Part shown: one piece after another, positions 24,939 to 36,989 of the stretch
Numbering within the stretch: position 1 is the stretch's first letter
Layout: every line of letters begins with the position of its first letter
From: Patella vulgata
Lineage: Eukaryota > Mollusca > Gastropoda > Patellidae
NCBI RefSeq assembly: GCF_932274485.2
Contig: NC_065879.2
Coordinates: 34,342,436-34,406,435, forward strand
Direction of reading: 5' to 3'
DNA length: 64,000 bases
Made by a program: the position numbers and the translations under genes
The notes under the pieces: model-generated
Told to the model about the DNA's origin: nothing
Seen by the model: the letters and a program-made list of their open reading frames with translations, nothing else
Databases searched by the model: none

Positions 24939-25348
24939 TTTTATCTATAATCTTGCACTGCAGATCTGACATCAAATAGTTCTACCTGTTCTCAGTTTTT
25001 GTCAAGTTCACACAAGCTTTTCATAATTACGCCTCCTCAAAAATGGCAGACATCTACGTAACACTGATTAACGTTGTTCACTGTTTCTGACGAAAACTTT
25101 CAACTGATTAAATTAATACACTTGACTTCTGCGACTTTAAACATTTTCCCGCCTTTTTATCACTTAGCGTGCTTGAAAGAATTACTGTCCTTACAGCTGT
25201 CACTTGATCTCTGCAATATCATCACCAAATCATCTGTACCAAATACATGCGGGTGTTTTCGATCTACTCGACCCGATCGTAGGTACTACAACTCCCGATT
25301 ACAAAAACATTAATTGAAGAAGAACCATGAATGAAATTCCATATGAAG
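24939..25348. promoter_or_regulatory. Possible divergent promoter region
   Basis: It lies between the minus-strand candidate exon (ATG 24938) and a very short plus-strand candidate (ATG 25327, MNEIPYE then donor GTAAAT at 25349, with an in-frame stop just upstream). It contains 'cctcctcaaaaatggcagac', resembling a YY1-type AATGGC site, and fewer long A/T runs than its surroundings. No TATA box stands out. Speculative. Confidence 0.2.
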
Positions 25349-26569
25349 GTAAATACTTTTGCTCTGATCAAAAAGGTCAAGAAAGTTTTGTAAGGTCACC
25401 ACGGAAGGAAACTATCTCTCCGAGTTAAATCTCAATATCGCTTAAAGTCGGGTCCATTGTGAGAATTGGAGTGGTTAGGTTGAAGAACAGGTTGCCTTCC
25501 AGATAAAACGCCGTTGTTATCATATAATGTTATTAAAGCGATTATAAGATGGTTGTGAAACACATTAACATTGATTCTGTGAGAACATCAAATGTTAGTT
25601 GGGTGGCTGGCAAAGGAAATAGTTGGTCTCTCCTACGCTCAAACGGCAGCGTCTGACCTTACATCCCTCACGATAGAAAATGCAGCGATCAACTTGAGTG
25701 AAACTTGATCTGTTAGTACCGGTGTTACGAGGAACCAGTAACCTGGGTCGAAAACAATAATTCACTCCAAAAGAACGCCTGCTTTTCATTTATAGGCTAC
25801 TAGATTCTGGGCTAATTTGTCTAATTGTATCTTTAATATTCTCATCACGACAAACAAAAATAACACGCAACACACGCGCTATATAATATTGTGCCAAGAA
25901 TACCCTTAGCCTATGAACCAACCCATATTATTAAAGTACAGCCGAGGTGGGAGAGAGGCCGGATATATTTTAATCAGGACAAAGAGACTTGACAAAGAAA
26001 GTAATTTAAAAACTTATTCTTTTATAAAATTAGTAATGGTAAAGCTGGATACACAAATGTAACGAAAGGGAAGAAATGGAATCTAACATCTCGACATCAC
26101 AATTCTTCGGCCATTTTCATTCTAAGTGTGTAGAATTTCGATCGGACTGCGACTTTTCCGCCTACACATTTTTTGAATTTCGTTAATATTTTTCTTTTAC
26201 CGAGGTCCTGTTTACACATTTGCGTACACGTAAAAGCCCCCCTCCCCCTCAATAATTTGGGCGCAAGTATACCCTTTTCTCTAGGTTATTGCACGCAAGT
26301 AACTATTCAGTTAGATACAGTGACGTTACTGGAAGAGACCTGATTTTAACATAGAAGTGAGACTTCTAGAAGTAAAACGTAGACTTTCAGAAGAAAAAAT
26401 CCTGCTACGCTCTATACTGATACCTGGGTTACGAGCCCCCAGTTGCGAGGGTCGCGATTAGTTAACTTTACTGAGCAGTCGAATATTTCATTCCATCTCA
26501 TTTCCGTTGTATCTATGACAGATCCATAGCTAATTAAAACACGGTGGGATAGAGTTTTTCTAACATTCT
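25349..26569. other. No gene recognised
   Basis: Mixed-composition DNA without a supported exon. A small family B-like piece (ccgaggtcctgtttacacat) lies near 26201-26240. Confidence 0.4.
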
Positions 26570-26915
26570 ATTGCAGAAGCTCTACAATGGAAGGTCTCAC
26601 GCGTACCAAAGTGAAACTCATCCAAACATAGTTTTTATCTCATGAATCGGACAAAAAACTTCATTCATATTTCACATTTTGCGTAAAAGACATTTGGCAT
26701 AACTCTAGAACGGAAGGTCCGATGCGCACCAAACGTGAACTCACCCAACACTCATTTTAAGTTTCATCGAAATCGGATAAAAATTCTTACAATCTTGGTA
26801 TTACACACCTTACACTATTTGCGTAAAGGGGAGTGGCCATTTGACGGGAAGTTTAGGTCCGATTTTCAGGAAATTCGGACCCAACCATAATATATTGTGG
26901 TGTGACGGTGATATA

Positions 26916-28430
26916 TACTATTCAAAAAAAGTAGGGGATATTTGATTTTGGGGGCATAATACTAAAATATGCAAATGACTACGAAAAAAGTCACTATAGA
27001 ACCTAACAGAAGAAACATTTCCAGTTACATGTGACGCCCAAACGCACCAATAGCTACCGCATGGAATGCAGGCGATGCTTGGGATCATCACGGGGGTCCA
27101 ACCCAAGATTTGCACGACTCTGACTTTGAATGATACAGTCATTGTGGCATTGAATTCCAGGGTGGAAACATCAGTTTAATTGTTTTAGTGACCAGAAAAC
27201 AAATTTTGATATGCGTCGGCTTACCCAAAATGAAAGGTTACATGCCCTTGGCATGCTAGAGATCGGCACAACACAGGCGGTTGTGGCGCGGACGATGAAT
27301 GTTTCTCAGTCTGTCATAAGCAGGCTATGGTCCAGATGCCGTGATACACAATCTGTACAGGACAGACCACGCTCAGGTCGACCAAGGGCGACAACTCAAG
27401 CCCAGGATCGATTTATCCGTACCTTGGCCTTGAGAAATCGTGTCATCACAGCAAATCAGATCAGCGCTCGTCTTCAAACAGACACTGGTGTGAGAGTGAG
27501 TGGCCAGACGATTCGGAATCGACTGCATAGGGGTCACCTTCGCGCCCGACGTCCTCGCGTGATACCTTGTTTGAGAGATCATCACATTCAGGCAAGACGT
27601 CGTTGGTGTAGGGATCGTCAACACTGGGATAATCGACGCTGGAGCAATGTGATGTTTTCAGATGAGTCAAGGTTCACTGTTGATATTTTGGACAGACGTA
27701 GGAGGGTGTGGCGTCGTCGAAACGAGCGCTTCCAAGACGTTAACGTCATCAGACATGATCGATTTGGGGGTGGTTCTGTTATGGTGTGGGGAGGCATCAC
27801 TGTTGCTGGAAGAACGGCTTTACATGTTGTTGCAGGGCGTGTTACAGGCCAGTACTACCGGGACAACATCTTGGCAGTCCATGTTGTGCCGTTCGCACGA
27901 CGTCATGGCCGCCGTTTCATCTTCCAGGATGACAACGCAAGATGTCACAGGGCCAGGATCGTTACAGGTTACCTCCAACAACAGAACATCACCACATTAC
28001 CTTGGCCAGCACTGAGTCCCGACCTCTCCCCCATCGAGCATGTCTGGGACATGCTTGGACAGAGGTTACGTCAACGTCAACAACGTCCTGCCAATGTCCA
28101 AGAACTTGCTGCTGTGTTGCAACAGGAATGGGACAATCTGGACCAAAATGACCTTAGACGTCTCATTAGGAGTATGCCACGTCGGATCAATGCTTGTTTG
28201 GCAAACAGAGGAGGATTTACCCGTTACTGACTTGATTGTGATGCTGTGACCCCGGGTATCATTTTACCCTTATAATGGTCAGTCTGTGCCTTACTTAGTC
28301 TAACGATCATTTGGAATAAATCGATGAATGTGAACTTCATTTCATTTTGTCATTTGTTTCTTCGTCAGTTTCATTAGGTGACTTTAATAACACTTAAAAA
28401 TCAAATATCCCCTACTTTTTTTGAATAGTA
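26916..28430 (+). mobile_element. Tc1-type transposon, apparently complete
   Basis: 34 bp at each end are identical inverted repeats (outermost TACTATTCAAAAAAAGTAGG). TA target duplications lie at 26914-26915 and 28431-28432. Length 1515 bp. One uninterrupted transposase frame occupies the middle. Full ends plus an unbroken gene mean a recent insertion, possibly still competent to move. A related deleted copy lies at 38.7 kb. Confidence 0.96.
27211..28230 (+). CDS. Tc1-like transposase, intact (339 aa)
   Basis: It catalyses cut-and-paste excision and TA-directed integration of the flanking element. Residues about 1-60 form a paired-like helix-turn-helix (MRRLTQNERLHALGMLEIGT, then VARTMNVSQSVISRLW). 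GRPR at about 56-59 is the linker that touches DNA in this family, and a second helical DNA-binding part runs to about 120. The catalytic domain has FSDESRF (first Asp), GGGSVMVWGGI, FQDDNARCH (second Asp, in D-N) and SPIEHVWD (Glu); exactly 34 residues separate Asp and Glu (DD34E). The protein ends RRINACLANRGGFTRY, normal for Tc1. Length is typical. The first ATG has no upstream competitor. Confidence 0.97.
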   Translation: MRRLTQNERLHALGMLEIGTTQAVVARTMNVSQSVISRLWSRCRDTQSVQDRPRSGRPRATTQAQDRFIRTLALRNRVITANQISARLQTDTGVRVSGQTIRNRLHRGHLRARRPRVIPCLRDHHIQARRRWCRDRQHWDNRRWSNVMFSDESRFTVDILDRRRRVWRRRNERFQDVNVIRHDRFGGGSVMVWGGITVAGRTALHVVAGRVTGQYYRDNILAVHVVPFARRHGRRFIFQDDNARCHRARIVTGYLQQQNITTLPWPALSPDLSPIEHVWDMLGQRLRQRQQRPANVQELAAVLQQEWDNLDQNDLRRLIRSMPRRINACLANRGGFTRY

Positions 28431-28879
28431 TATGTGAACGATTTTGAAAATAAGATAAAAATTGCTACCTCTAGAGGATCCACAAGTTAAAAACGTGATT
28501 TTTCGTACAATCACGTCAATAATCCAGAAATTTACGACCCGATAAACGCAAATCGTAAATAAATTGTGACCTCCCAGCCACACCATGCGATAGAGCGCGT
28601 TCGGGATAGTTCAAGGATGGCTGAAAAGGCTAATGCATGTGTAGATTTGTCTGAATAATATAAAATTGCCGATTGCGCCAATGAGTTATTTACACCATAG
28701 ACCGTATTTCAGGGTGCAATGTAACACCCGGAAGTTAGAGAATGAGGGTTAGGGTATGGTTTATTAACAACTTTGATTTTTATTCGAGTTTTCTTGGTGA
28801 ATTTGCGTTCGGGTGCTGGTTTAGACTGTGGTCGCGACCACAGTTTACATCCGATGGTCGCCCTAAGTATTATATTCTT

Positions 28880-29165
28880 TTACATTATTTGCGTAAAGGG
28901 GAGCGACCATTTGAACTTTGAATTTGTACTCGTAATGGTGTAACTGTGATATATTTGAACGGTTTTTACAATCAATAAAAATTGTGAACTCTAGGGTGCC
29001 TACAAGCTATGAATTATGATGTGAGTTTTCGTACAATCAGGGCCATAATCAAAGAAGTTACGGTTATAAACATACATTGTAAGTTTCATCAAAATCGGAT
29101 GAAAACTGTGACATCTAGAGTGTCCACAACCATGGTAATAATATTATGTATAATATATTTGCCCG
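28880..29165. repeat. Family A repeat fragment
   Basis: Shared wording: 'catttgcgtaaaggggagcgaccattt', 'gtaactgtgatatatttgaacg', 'ttcgtacaatcagggccataatc', 'aagtttcatcaaaatcggat', 'gacatctagagtgtccacaa'. About two units. Confidence 0.7.
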
Positions 29166-29273
29166 GTTCAACATCACAGGAAATCACCATGGGCTGCAGT
29201 GCTTTCGTGGTAAGGGATTAAAAAAACCCATAAAAACTTCATTGCTGAGTAATTTTACAATCTCCGACGGTAG

Positions 29274-29290
29274 CCCCCCCCCCCCCCCCC
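29274..29290 (+). repeat. Poly-C tract (17 C)
   Basis: Seventeen consecutive C after 'cggtag'; homopolymer length may be inexact. Confidence 0.9.
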
Positions 29291-29515
29291 GCCAATCAAG
29301 AATTGCTTCCGCCGACCCTCAGAATAGTCCTTAGTTACGAGAGCACATTCATATTTCACAACGTAGCCGTCCATCTTGTATCGCGTCGATCTTAGCACCG
29401 ACCCGTCAGATAGTTGCATATAATATTTCTATAATAATAATTGTTTATTGATTATGCTTATTGTAAAGACTAGTAATTCATCTTGATTGTTATATTAAAT
29501 ATGTCGGTTTTTATA

Positions 29516-30095
29516 CGCCCATATTGAAATGTGGTCGTATATTGTCGTCGGCCCCGTCCGTCCGTCGGTCCGGCGTCCACAATTGCCTGTGGACGGACGC
29601 TCTAGAGACTAAAGTTAATTTCCGATTATGGTCATGAGACCGATTTCCGATAATTAATGCCAGAGTTATGGCCCTTGATCACTTTTAAAAATCTTCTTTT
29701 GGACGTTCTAGAGGCTAAAGTTAATATCCGATTGACTTTAAATATATACAGAGTGTTTAAGGTTAACAGGTCATGATTTTATATTTATACACCGTGTTTA
29801 CGTGTATATATATAATTTTTTCGATTGACTTAAGGACTTGAGACGAACAAATATATTCATTGTCAATGTTTTTTGATAACTTGAACAGCTAAATATTTTG
29901 TATACTAAACGTTAGCATTGGCCAAATCCAATGATTTTCTGATAATTACTTAATGAGTTGTTACTCTTTACAGATTTTAATGTATTATAAATGTTTCATT
30001 ACCGACAAAAGTAAAAATATGCGAAAACTCTTGTTGAGTGCCCGGACGATTTAGTATGTTTCGTTGCCTGGCAACGTATCTTTAATATGTTTTAT
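29516..30095 (+). repeat. Family A repeat, uninterrupted copy
   Basis: It starts 'tatacgcccatattgaaatgtgg', carries CCGTCCGTCCGTCGG, then two tandem units ('gagttatggcccttgatcac'), and ends with GTTGCCTGGCAAC (30063-30075). In opposite orientation this matches 7740-7994 plus 9531-10095, and it defines the empty-site structure of that copy. Confidence 0.78.
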
Positions 30096-30466
30096 GGCCG
30101 AGGGGGGAAATAGTTCAACTGGATTATATTGTTACCTATTACGTATTGAATAGTTACGCGTGGTATGGTCACATTTAATAGAATTACGCTGTTCAATAGT
30201 TATTGACCATTTTGTCTGTTTATAATCAATATTTTTGTTGTACATCTCAAATTATTCCTGGCCAAATTTAAGTAATCTGAAACGATAAGATCCCGACCGC
30301 AGTTGCCTTTCTCACGACACACAGTTGGCCACTACCCGGGCCCTATCACATTCCGAAATCTGCCCCCCCCCCCTCTATTATTAGTTGCCTGGGGCTCTGT
30401 CTGCTTCAATTCCAGCACAGACAAACATAATTCTGTTCATTGTTTAGATACTTGATGTTTGAAGGT

Positions 30467-30839
30467 TTAAAGATACATTATTCAAGGGCTAAATTTGCCT
30501 ATTGCAGGTCTTTCTTTAGGCCTTAAATGTTGTATAAATTATTATTTAGACATGTATGACAAGACCATAACCGAGATTTTAATTAGATTAGAACGGTTCG
30601 GCCATTTAATGACTTAATTTAAAAATGGAGAAGCAAGACTAAGCCTCGAATGTACCAGTACCGTGGTTATGATAATGCACACATCTTGTCAAAACTACAA
30701 ACAGTGATAACTTGGCTCAGAATAAAGTAATTTGAATGAAATTTTCGATATATTCATTTTGCATTATCTATTTTTGAACTGCAGTATTAAAATAAGAACG
30801 GCTAGCTCTTTATCTAAATCTTACATAATGTATCTTTAA
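30467..30839 (+). mobile_element. TTAA-flanked MITE, family M2 (copy 1)
   Basis: TTAA at 30467-30470 is followed by AGATACATTAT; the right end is ATAATGTATCT followed by TTAA at 30836-30839. The inner signature is 'ctattgcaggtctttctttaggcc', shared with copies at 38.3, 43.2, 45.9, 52.9 and 56.1 kb. There is no coding content. TTAA ends suggest mobilisation by a piggyBac-type transposase. Confidence 0.85.
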
Positions 30840-31222
30840 ATTAAGCTCCACGGGATACTGTATGTAATTGCACTATTATTCTGGGTCAAAAAATAACATA
30901 ACTTATAGTTTTACATAAATCAAAACGAAATACATGGATTTTTTTTTTTCTTTTAATGGCGAAAACGTTAAAGTAATTTAATTAACAGGTCATTTACAGA
31001 AGGTGCTTTTCGTGCAATAAATTTTAACTTTGTTCAAATTGCTGTAGTTATCGGGAATTTAGACAGTCAACAAGAAGTCTAGAACATAAATAATTTAAAG
31101 AAACGCACCACAGATGAATTTCCCCAGCAGACATAAAAAAGTGAACTGACAGAATGAGAAAGTTGAAAATCGCATCAATGCTACGGCTAGACAACCAAGG
31201 TTCACACCTGAACACCAAGAAG

Positions 31223-31393
31223 TATGGTGGCTGTTAGCGGCCATTCAAATGAATCTAAATCGTCGCCGACGAAATGAAGGCGACGATCGTCGGGTTATTT
31301 TGTCGTGTTTGCGGGTTGATTTTGTCTACTTGTCGCCTTCTTCATAAGGCGACGATTTAGATGACATTTGAATGGCCGCTAACAGCCACCATA
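31223..31393. mobile_element. MITE with ~44 bp inverted arms
   Basis: The left arm TATGGTGGCTGTTAGCGGCC.. and right arm (rc) are identical for 29 bp, then match with a small indel through 'ctaaatcgtcgcc'. The loop contains 'ggcgacgatcgtcgg'. TA may be the target duplication. A second 'agctaacagccac' piece follows at about 31394-31407. Confidence 0.85.
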
Positions 31394-31554
31394 GCTAACA
31401 GCCACAATAAAGAAGGGGTGCGTCTTCTTGCGCGTACCTCCTTGGTGGGTTTTGATTGCGTCTAAGTATATTTACCGTCGTTATATAAAATAAGTTGGAA
31501 GGGGGATAACTGGATATGCGACCACAAATATTCATGAATTAAATTTAAACCGAC

Positions 31555-31720
31555 ACACGGGACATTTTACCCCGTCAGCAGCGTTACGGCCTACTTTTAT
31601 TTCTATTTCCAACTGTCAAGAGACCTTTAACGTGATGCCAATGGGACCTCGGGTTTTGCTCCAGCCGAACGACTAGACGTTTTTTCTGCCCAGACTAAAC
31701 AATCCCCCAAGGTAAATTAC
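31555..31720 (-). mobile_element. SINE family B fragment, minus orientation
   Basis: In reverse complement it carries 'gaggtcccattggcatcacg', 'ccaactgtcaag'-type and 'gtaggccgtaacgctgctg' motifs of the family B body. Head and tail are missing. Confidence 0.6.
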
Positions 31721-33323
31721 TCGGCCAAACCGACCTACCGTGGCTTCCTCAAAAATACTATACATTCACGTAAATATTCCATGCGTTCCTATTGGCCTCG
31801 ATGATCTCTGTGACCACACAGCTTGATCTGTAGGAGAAATTAGACAAGAGGTTTGTTAGAAATTCGGAAACTATGTGTTCAGGGATGAATCATCATTAAT
31901 TTCCTATTGAATAAAATAGACGCACAACACCCCCTGTGGCGTTAACCCTCTTTACTTTAAACATGTTGAACCACACCATAATCTACAGACACTATCTCCT
32001 TACAATTTTCCTTTCAAATGCTATTTTTTTAAATGATTTTTCCCTTTCAGTTAAATTGATGATTCATGCATGAAGATTTGTGTTTAGTCTGTGATAGAAT
32101 TTTAACGGTACCAGCCTAATTAGTGACAAACCAGCGCCATATTATATTCAATGCAGGTTGTTATGATGGCGGTAGTTCAAAGAAACTATAATTTAGAAAA
32201 CAAGTCCTAATGCGTGCCAGTAATTAGGTGTATTAAATGCTGGAAGTCTCGACAGGTTGTTTTAATTTTGGGAGATATTTGTGATAAAAGGAAGTTTACT
32301 TTTTCTTAAACCCCTAATAAATACTAGCAGACGCGAACAAGCACCCAATAACCAATGATATAAAGGGTAAATCTAACAAATAAAATTTCGTTTGTTATTG
32401 TTTGCTGCTTTGAGAAATTAAAATATCAAAATATAAACCTAAGTTGGTGACTTACTGTAAAAGTTTGAATACTAATATCTATATATGAAAACAAACATTC
32501 CAGTTTCAAACGTTTTTCTCCTTTGTAGCATACTGGGTAATTGGGTGGTCCTTGTGCCATGGGTGTATATGGCAAGATTGTTATACAGTAATAATAGTTC
32601 GATTGATCCACCCTTTCCACACCGCCATCGGATTAAATCCTTCTTTTGTTCAGACTTGTTCTAAATTCCCATCGATTTCACACTACGAGAAAGGGGTGTG
32701 CCGTAAATTTGTCCTTCAGACCAGGATGGACAGCGAGCTTTATCTGCATGTGCGCCTCCAGAAAGTCGATGTCATCCGATCTGTTACTTATTTACCTGTA
32801 CTCGATTTAAAAAAAAAAGTTTGTCTACGATATCACCCTAGGTGGAAGTGGACGTAAAACTCTAGAAACGAACGAATGAATTTAAAAAAGTTGATGTAAA
32901 ATATGTTATAATTGTGAAATACCGCATAGGATAAACCGACGTTGTGATGGCTAAGGAGTTATCCGTTGCGTATATAAGTTAATTGGAAAATGACACCACG
33001 ACCTCATCAGCATGTATCACTCTTAAGTATATTGGTAGCAGATAAAACAGCATTATCAGGGTCGATCCATGATCATTTTATCATGATCAGCCTCAACTGA
33101 AAGATATGTCAGATTTAGAATGTTTATAATAATTCACACCTGTTAGATTTACGTCATCTTGATTGTAAAAAGTTGCAAACTTAATTCATAGAAAAACCTG
33201 ATGGCACGGGGCTATACTTTGGCCATTATAGGTATCATCATGGGGCTTAGTAGAATCATTAGCGATGATAAATAACAAAGATGTCGTTAATTGTTATGGC
33301 ATCTAGATAAAAAAAAAATCATA
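31721..33323. other. No gene recognised
   Basis: No exon with convincing borders. A 101-codon plus-strand open frame near 32552 has no recognisable features. Confidence 0.4.
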
Positions 33324-33686
33324 ATTCTACGGTGGTTGATTTAGGACATGCACGAAAAAAAAATAATATCTCGAGCGCTCGCGATACTATGTCGAGCGCT
33401 TGATATACTAAGTCGGGCGCTCAAGATATTACAATCGAACACGTCTCAGTCGATGTTTTAAGCTGTATAATTTTGTGCATTATTTAATGGCAAACTTGCA
33501 GATTAAAGATATTCATTTGTTCGTTTTTATACCCATCCAAAGCTGAAGTGACGGAGCGGATACCCACTCCATCCCATGCTCATCACCACCACTAAATATT
33601 TCCCATTATATCTACCCCCTTAGTATCTCGAACGCTCGAGATATTATTATTATTTTTGCATGTCATAAATCAGCCACCGTATAATT
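33324..33686. mobile_element. MITE with ~55 bp inverted arms rich in GAGCGCTCG
   Basis: The left arm 'tacggtggttgatttaggac..aataatatctcgagcgctcg' pairs with the right arm 'cgaacgctcgagatattatt..gtcataaatcagccaccgta'. ATAATT lies just outside both ends and may be the duplicated target. The left inner region repeats GAGCGC three times. Noncoding. Confidence 0.8.
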
Positions 33687-33743
33687 TACACGATGATCGT
33701 GCATGTTGCCTTGGGAAATCCAGTTTAAAGAAAATATGTATTA

Positions 33744-34013
33744 AATGTAACTTTTTTTCCATGACGCATAAAAACACCCGGGAAAAGGCTTGATTATGTC
33801 ATGGCCTTTGAGGCTGCTCCACAGGACCCCAAGAGATTAAGTGAAGTTGATGAAGGTCTAATGATTGGTTTTACACCCTTGCTTCAGAATAAACAAATTG
33901 TCCACTAAATGTAACCTCTTTTCCCTTGAAGCAAACTTCTGGGATAATGTGAGTTATAACATGGACTTTGAGAGCTGCTTCCCAGGATCTCCAGAGATTA
34001 AGTGAAAGGTTGT
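33744..34013. repeat. Tandem duplication, ~170 bp units
   Basis: 'aaatgtaac.t.ttttcc' .. 'tatgtcatggcctttgag.gctgct' .. 'agagattaagtgaa' occurs twice (about 33744-33855 and 33906-34005), moderately diverged. Confidence 0.65.
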
Positions 34014-34254
34014 TTTATTTGTGAATGCTGAATCAAAGTTTACCAGTAAAAATGGGGCGGTCGCAAGATGTAGTTGTAGGACGGTCGCAGCAAGGGGCAA
34101 GATTTTGTAACGATTTTTCAGTGTTGACTACTGTAACTCCCATCTGCAGCACCAATCCAAGGGACCGTTGGTCGGAAGGATGCGAGTAAACCAGTTGGTG
34201 AAAGGGTGGGGGGCGTTTGAAAGCGGATCAGATCGGGGTTCTGGACATATAAAT

Positions 34255-34440
34255 CAAATCAGATATAACGTCCTACTTTTCTGCTCCAACAGTGCCAGTG
34301 AAGACGGGCATACCAATAAAAAAATGATCCCAGACATCGGCATTTCTGCCTATACTCTCCATGGAATTCAACTGTCAAGTATTCTGTTACGTACCCGACA
34401 CCAATGTCCAAGGAGAAACACGGCTAGAAAAACACCAGGA
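34255..34440 (-). mobile_element. SINE family B fragment, minus orientation
   Basis: Reading in reverse, 'ataacgtcctacttttctgc' and 'gtgaagacgggcatacc' mark the 3' end of family B, and 'aattcaactgtcaag' the middle. The head is absent. Confidence 0.6.
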
Positions 34441-35699
34441 TCAATTTTCTAGGGGTCCCAGTCGATAAATAAAAGCTAACAGGCGCCATGTGACACCACC
34501 ACTCTGGTTATCACGCCAATGATATGTAATTCAAAGAAAGGGTTCAATTAATATATGTAGCAATATCGTCGTTGCGACATTGTTTGAAATTTATAGACAA
34601 GGAATAGAGGAATAAGATGGTTTAAACAACATGTTTATCTTTACAAATTATTCTCTATTGTCAGTATATTAGCTATGGTATGAGTTTATTTAAAACGCAA
34701 ATTAATTGTTTATGTAATTGTGTGAGAATAATAGGTAAGAGGGTCTGATTTCAAGGATAGATTGTGTCGAAAAACATGTGACGGAAAATTACGATTGCAT
34801 CATTAATTGGCTTGTTTGACCAATCTCTATACTTATTTACATGATATTTGACCAATTAGATACTTGAACGTCCAAACCCCACAGCTACAAAACTATCATA
34901 CTTGTGAGAATTCGTTAGACAGCAGCTTGGTTCTAGAAAGGAAAAGATGTAGAAGTTTCTATTCAGCGGACTCGCCCAAATCGAGTCTGGCTGGCTAGGG
35001 TTTCAAAATGACTTTATTCTATTATGCTTGTATCCATGTAAGCAGCTATATATCTAAAACGTAAAAGCGAACTGTTGCATTGTTATTCCTGGTAAGACAA
35101 ACGTCTTCAGAAAACAGTAAGAAGTAAATACACAACGTGAAGCTGAAACAAAGACAGCTAGAGACTAATTCTAGACGATCACAAGGCTACTAAGATATGT
35201 AGTAAGAAAAGATGCATGGGTCATACGTAGGATGTGGCGATCGGTTTTTGGTATCCCCGCTTTCAATGTCAGACAGAAAGGCCCGTGGTGCTACATCCAT
35301 GACACACTAGCGCGCAAATCTCCATTAAAGATAGGTTCCCAGAAAAGTGGTTATTTCCAATAAAAGTATGTCAATTTTGGTATATATGGAAAGTAGAAAT
35401 GTCCAATCTTACTAGAAAAATAGTGGATGCCCTGAGAACACTCATGGAGCGCATACAGGACAAAACTGTAAGGGTTTCCCTAATCGAAAACCCGACGATT
35501 AGGAGTGTCTGCACGTGTGACGTCAAAGGTCGCACGAGGAGATTGAGCGCTTGATGTAGCCTACATATTGATAAACTTTATGAAGAGTTAGGCGTACAAC
35601 AGTTTCTGAGTTGAAAACCACGGAAAAAAACTTGGGCAGTGGATAATCCGAGAATTTAATTAGGCTTCGATATTGAATAGTCAGCGATTAAAGATAACA
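34441..35699. other. No gene recognised
   Basis: No supported exon. Near 35515-35530 'cgtgtgacgtcaaagg' contains a TGACGTCA-type CRE, which may belong to a promoter for the candidate exon at 35716. Confidence 0.35.
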
Positions 35700-35715
35700 T
35701 CGTCTTGTGTATGCA

Positions 35716-35761
35716 ATGAATTCTCCTCCGACTTCGCCCCCGTTGCTAGGTACCGAGAGAG
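35716..35761 (+). CDS. Candidate first coding exon (MNSPPTSPPLLGTER)
   Basis: ATG at 35716 opens MNSPPTSPPLLGTER and is followed after one extra base by the perfect donor GTAAGT (35762-35767), leaving phase 1. An out-of-frame ATG (35711, stopping after two codons) precedes it. An acidic or proline dileucine-like PPLLG near the N terminus is common in lysosomal membrane proteins, but 15 residues prove nothing. No further exon was found between here and COPS6. Function unknown. Confidence 0.28.
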
Positions 35762-35765
35762 GTAA

Positions 35766-35775
35766 GTCACGTGAC
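35766..35775. promoter_or_regulatory. Palindromic GTCACGTGAC (CLEAR-type E-box)
   Basis: The perfect 10 bp palindrome GTCACGTGAC matches the consensus bound by MiT/TFE factors. It overlaps the donor side of the candidate exon at 35716. A CRE-like site lies about 240 bp upstream. A function is inference. Confidence 0.35.
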
Positions 35776-36989
35776 ATAAACATGACCTCTTTTGATCGAT
35801 TTTTTTATGGTAAGGGTATTTCTTGGAAATTGCAATATTTTAAGAAGGATTTGAAGCAAAGTTATGATAAATTAATTAGTTTGAATATGTTTTTAGTCCA
35901 AATATATCATCAATTCACCCAGTTTGTACGCGGGAATGTATCTTTAAAGCATGGCCTTGGAAAGACAATTGTAAGGTCATTATACGAAAAGGTACCAGTT
36001 TCTGTGTTGATGTAGAGGACAAATCTTGTAATAAGCCTAATTTGTCATCATATAAGTAAACAGGAGACAGCATGTATTAAGCATGATTTGTCATCATTAA
36101 AATAAGTCTACTATGTGTCTTCCTATCTACGTTATCATCAGAGCACAGCGTGATAACAATATGAAGCATCACTTTGTTAAAATCGTAGATGGAAAATTCC
36201 ATTAAGCTGGTGCTAAGTATTTGGAATATTATTTATCGTATTGCGTTCATATTCATCAGTCAGATAATCAAATTTAGGGACAAATTACTCATTTGGGAAA
36301 GCCCACCCAACCACTCTTGCAGCACAGATAGGAGGAAAAGCTTTCAATTGACGGTAAAGGCATAAACCGGGAACCGGGCATGGAGCCGTTACAGCCAGTT
36401 TATCAAAGAATCCAAGTCCGTTCATCGGTGCGTGATTGTCCAAGGAACGAACATGCTAATTTTTATGTCGATAGTACTTGAATCGGCGGAGCGTTATTGC
36501 CTCGAAGTTGAACAAGAAGATGTGTGCCTGATAGTAGTAAGTGCGGGGGACTGCACCACACATATATACACAAAACAAATCTACGGACAAGACACAATAC
36601 GCAGAAATCACAAACAAACGTACATATCAAAATACATGTAAGTGAATGGATCCGGGGGCTAGTCGTAACGTCCACTGCGATGTACAATCCCGGGCCTGTA
36701 TCTCATGAGAATCAGTTCCTGGCCCTGGCCCAAAAATCACATTGTCAGGTATGTTCACTCTATTCAATTCATGGACATATTTGAGCAAACCATTATATAA
36801 ATCATACGTGATGTAAACAGGGCTAACCGTAACCCTGGATCTAGGCCTAATTTTAACCCTAACTTACAATCTCGCCAACAATTACGTGCCCAAACCTTAT
36901 TTACATCTCAGTGACCTTGAAGAAAATTGAGCTGGCCTTAACAAATAGATTTAGCCGTGTCATTCCTGCGCAACTCTTATCCGGAGAGT

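Larger units (their letters stand above)
26570..28575. repeat. Family A array interrupted by an intact Tc1 element
   Basis: Units with 'gcataactctagaa.ggaaggtc', 'gtttcatcgaaatcggataa' and 'tgtggtgtgacggtgatat' stop at 26915. They resume at 28431 with 'tatgtgaacgattttgaaaat..ataaaaattg'. Joined at TA they read as a normal repeat (compare 28944-28985), so the transposon entered an existing array. Confidence 0.8.
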
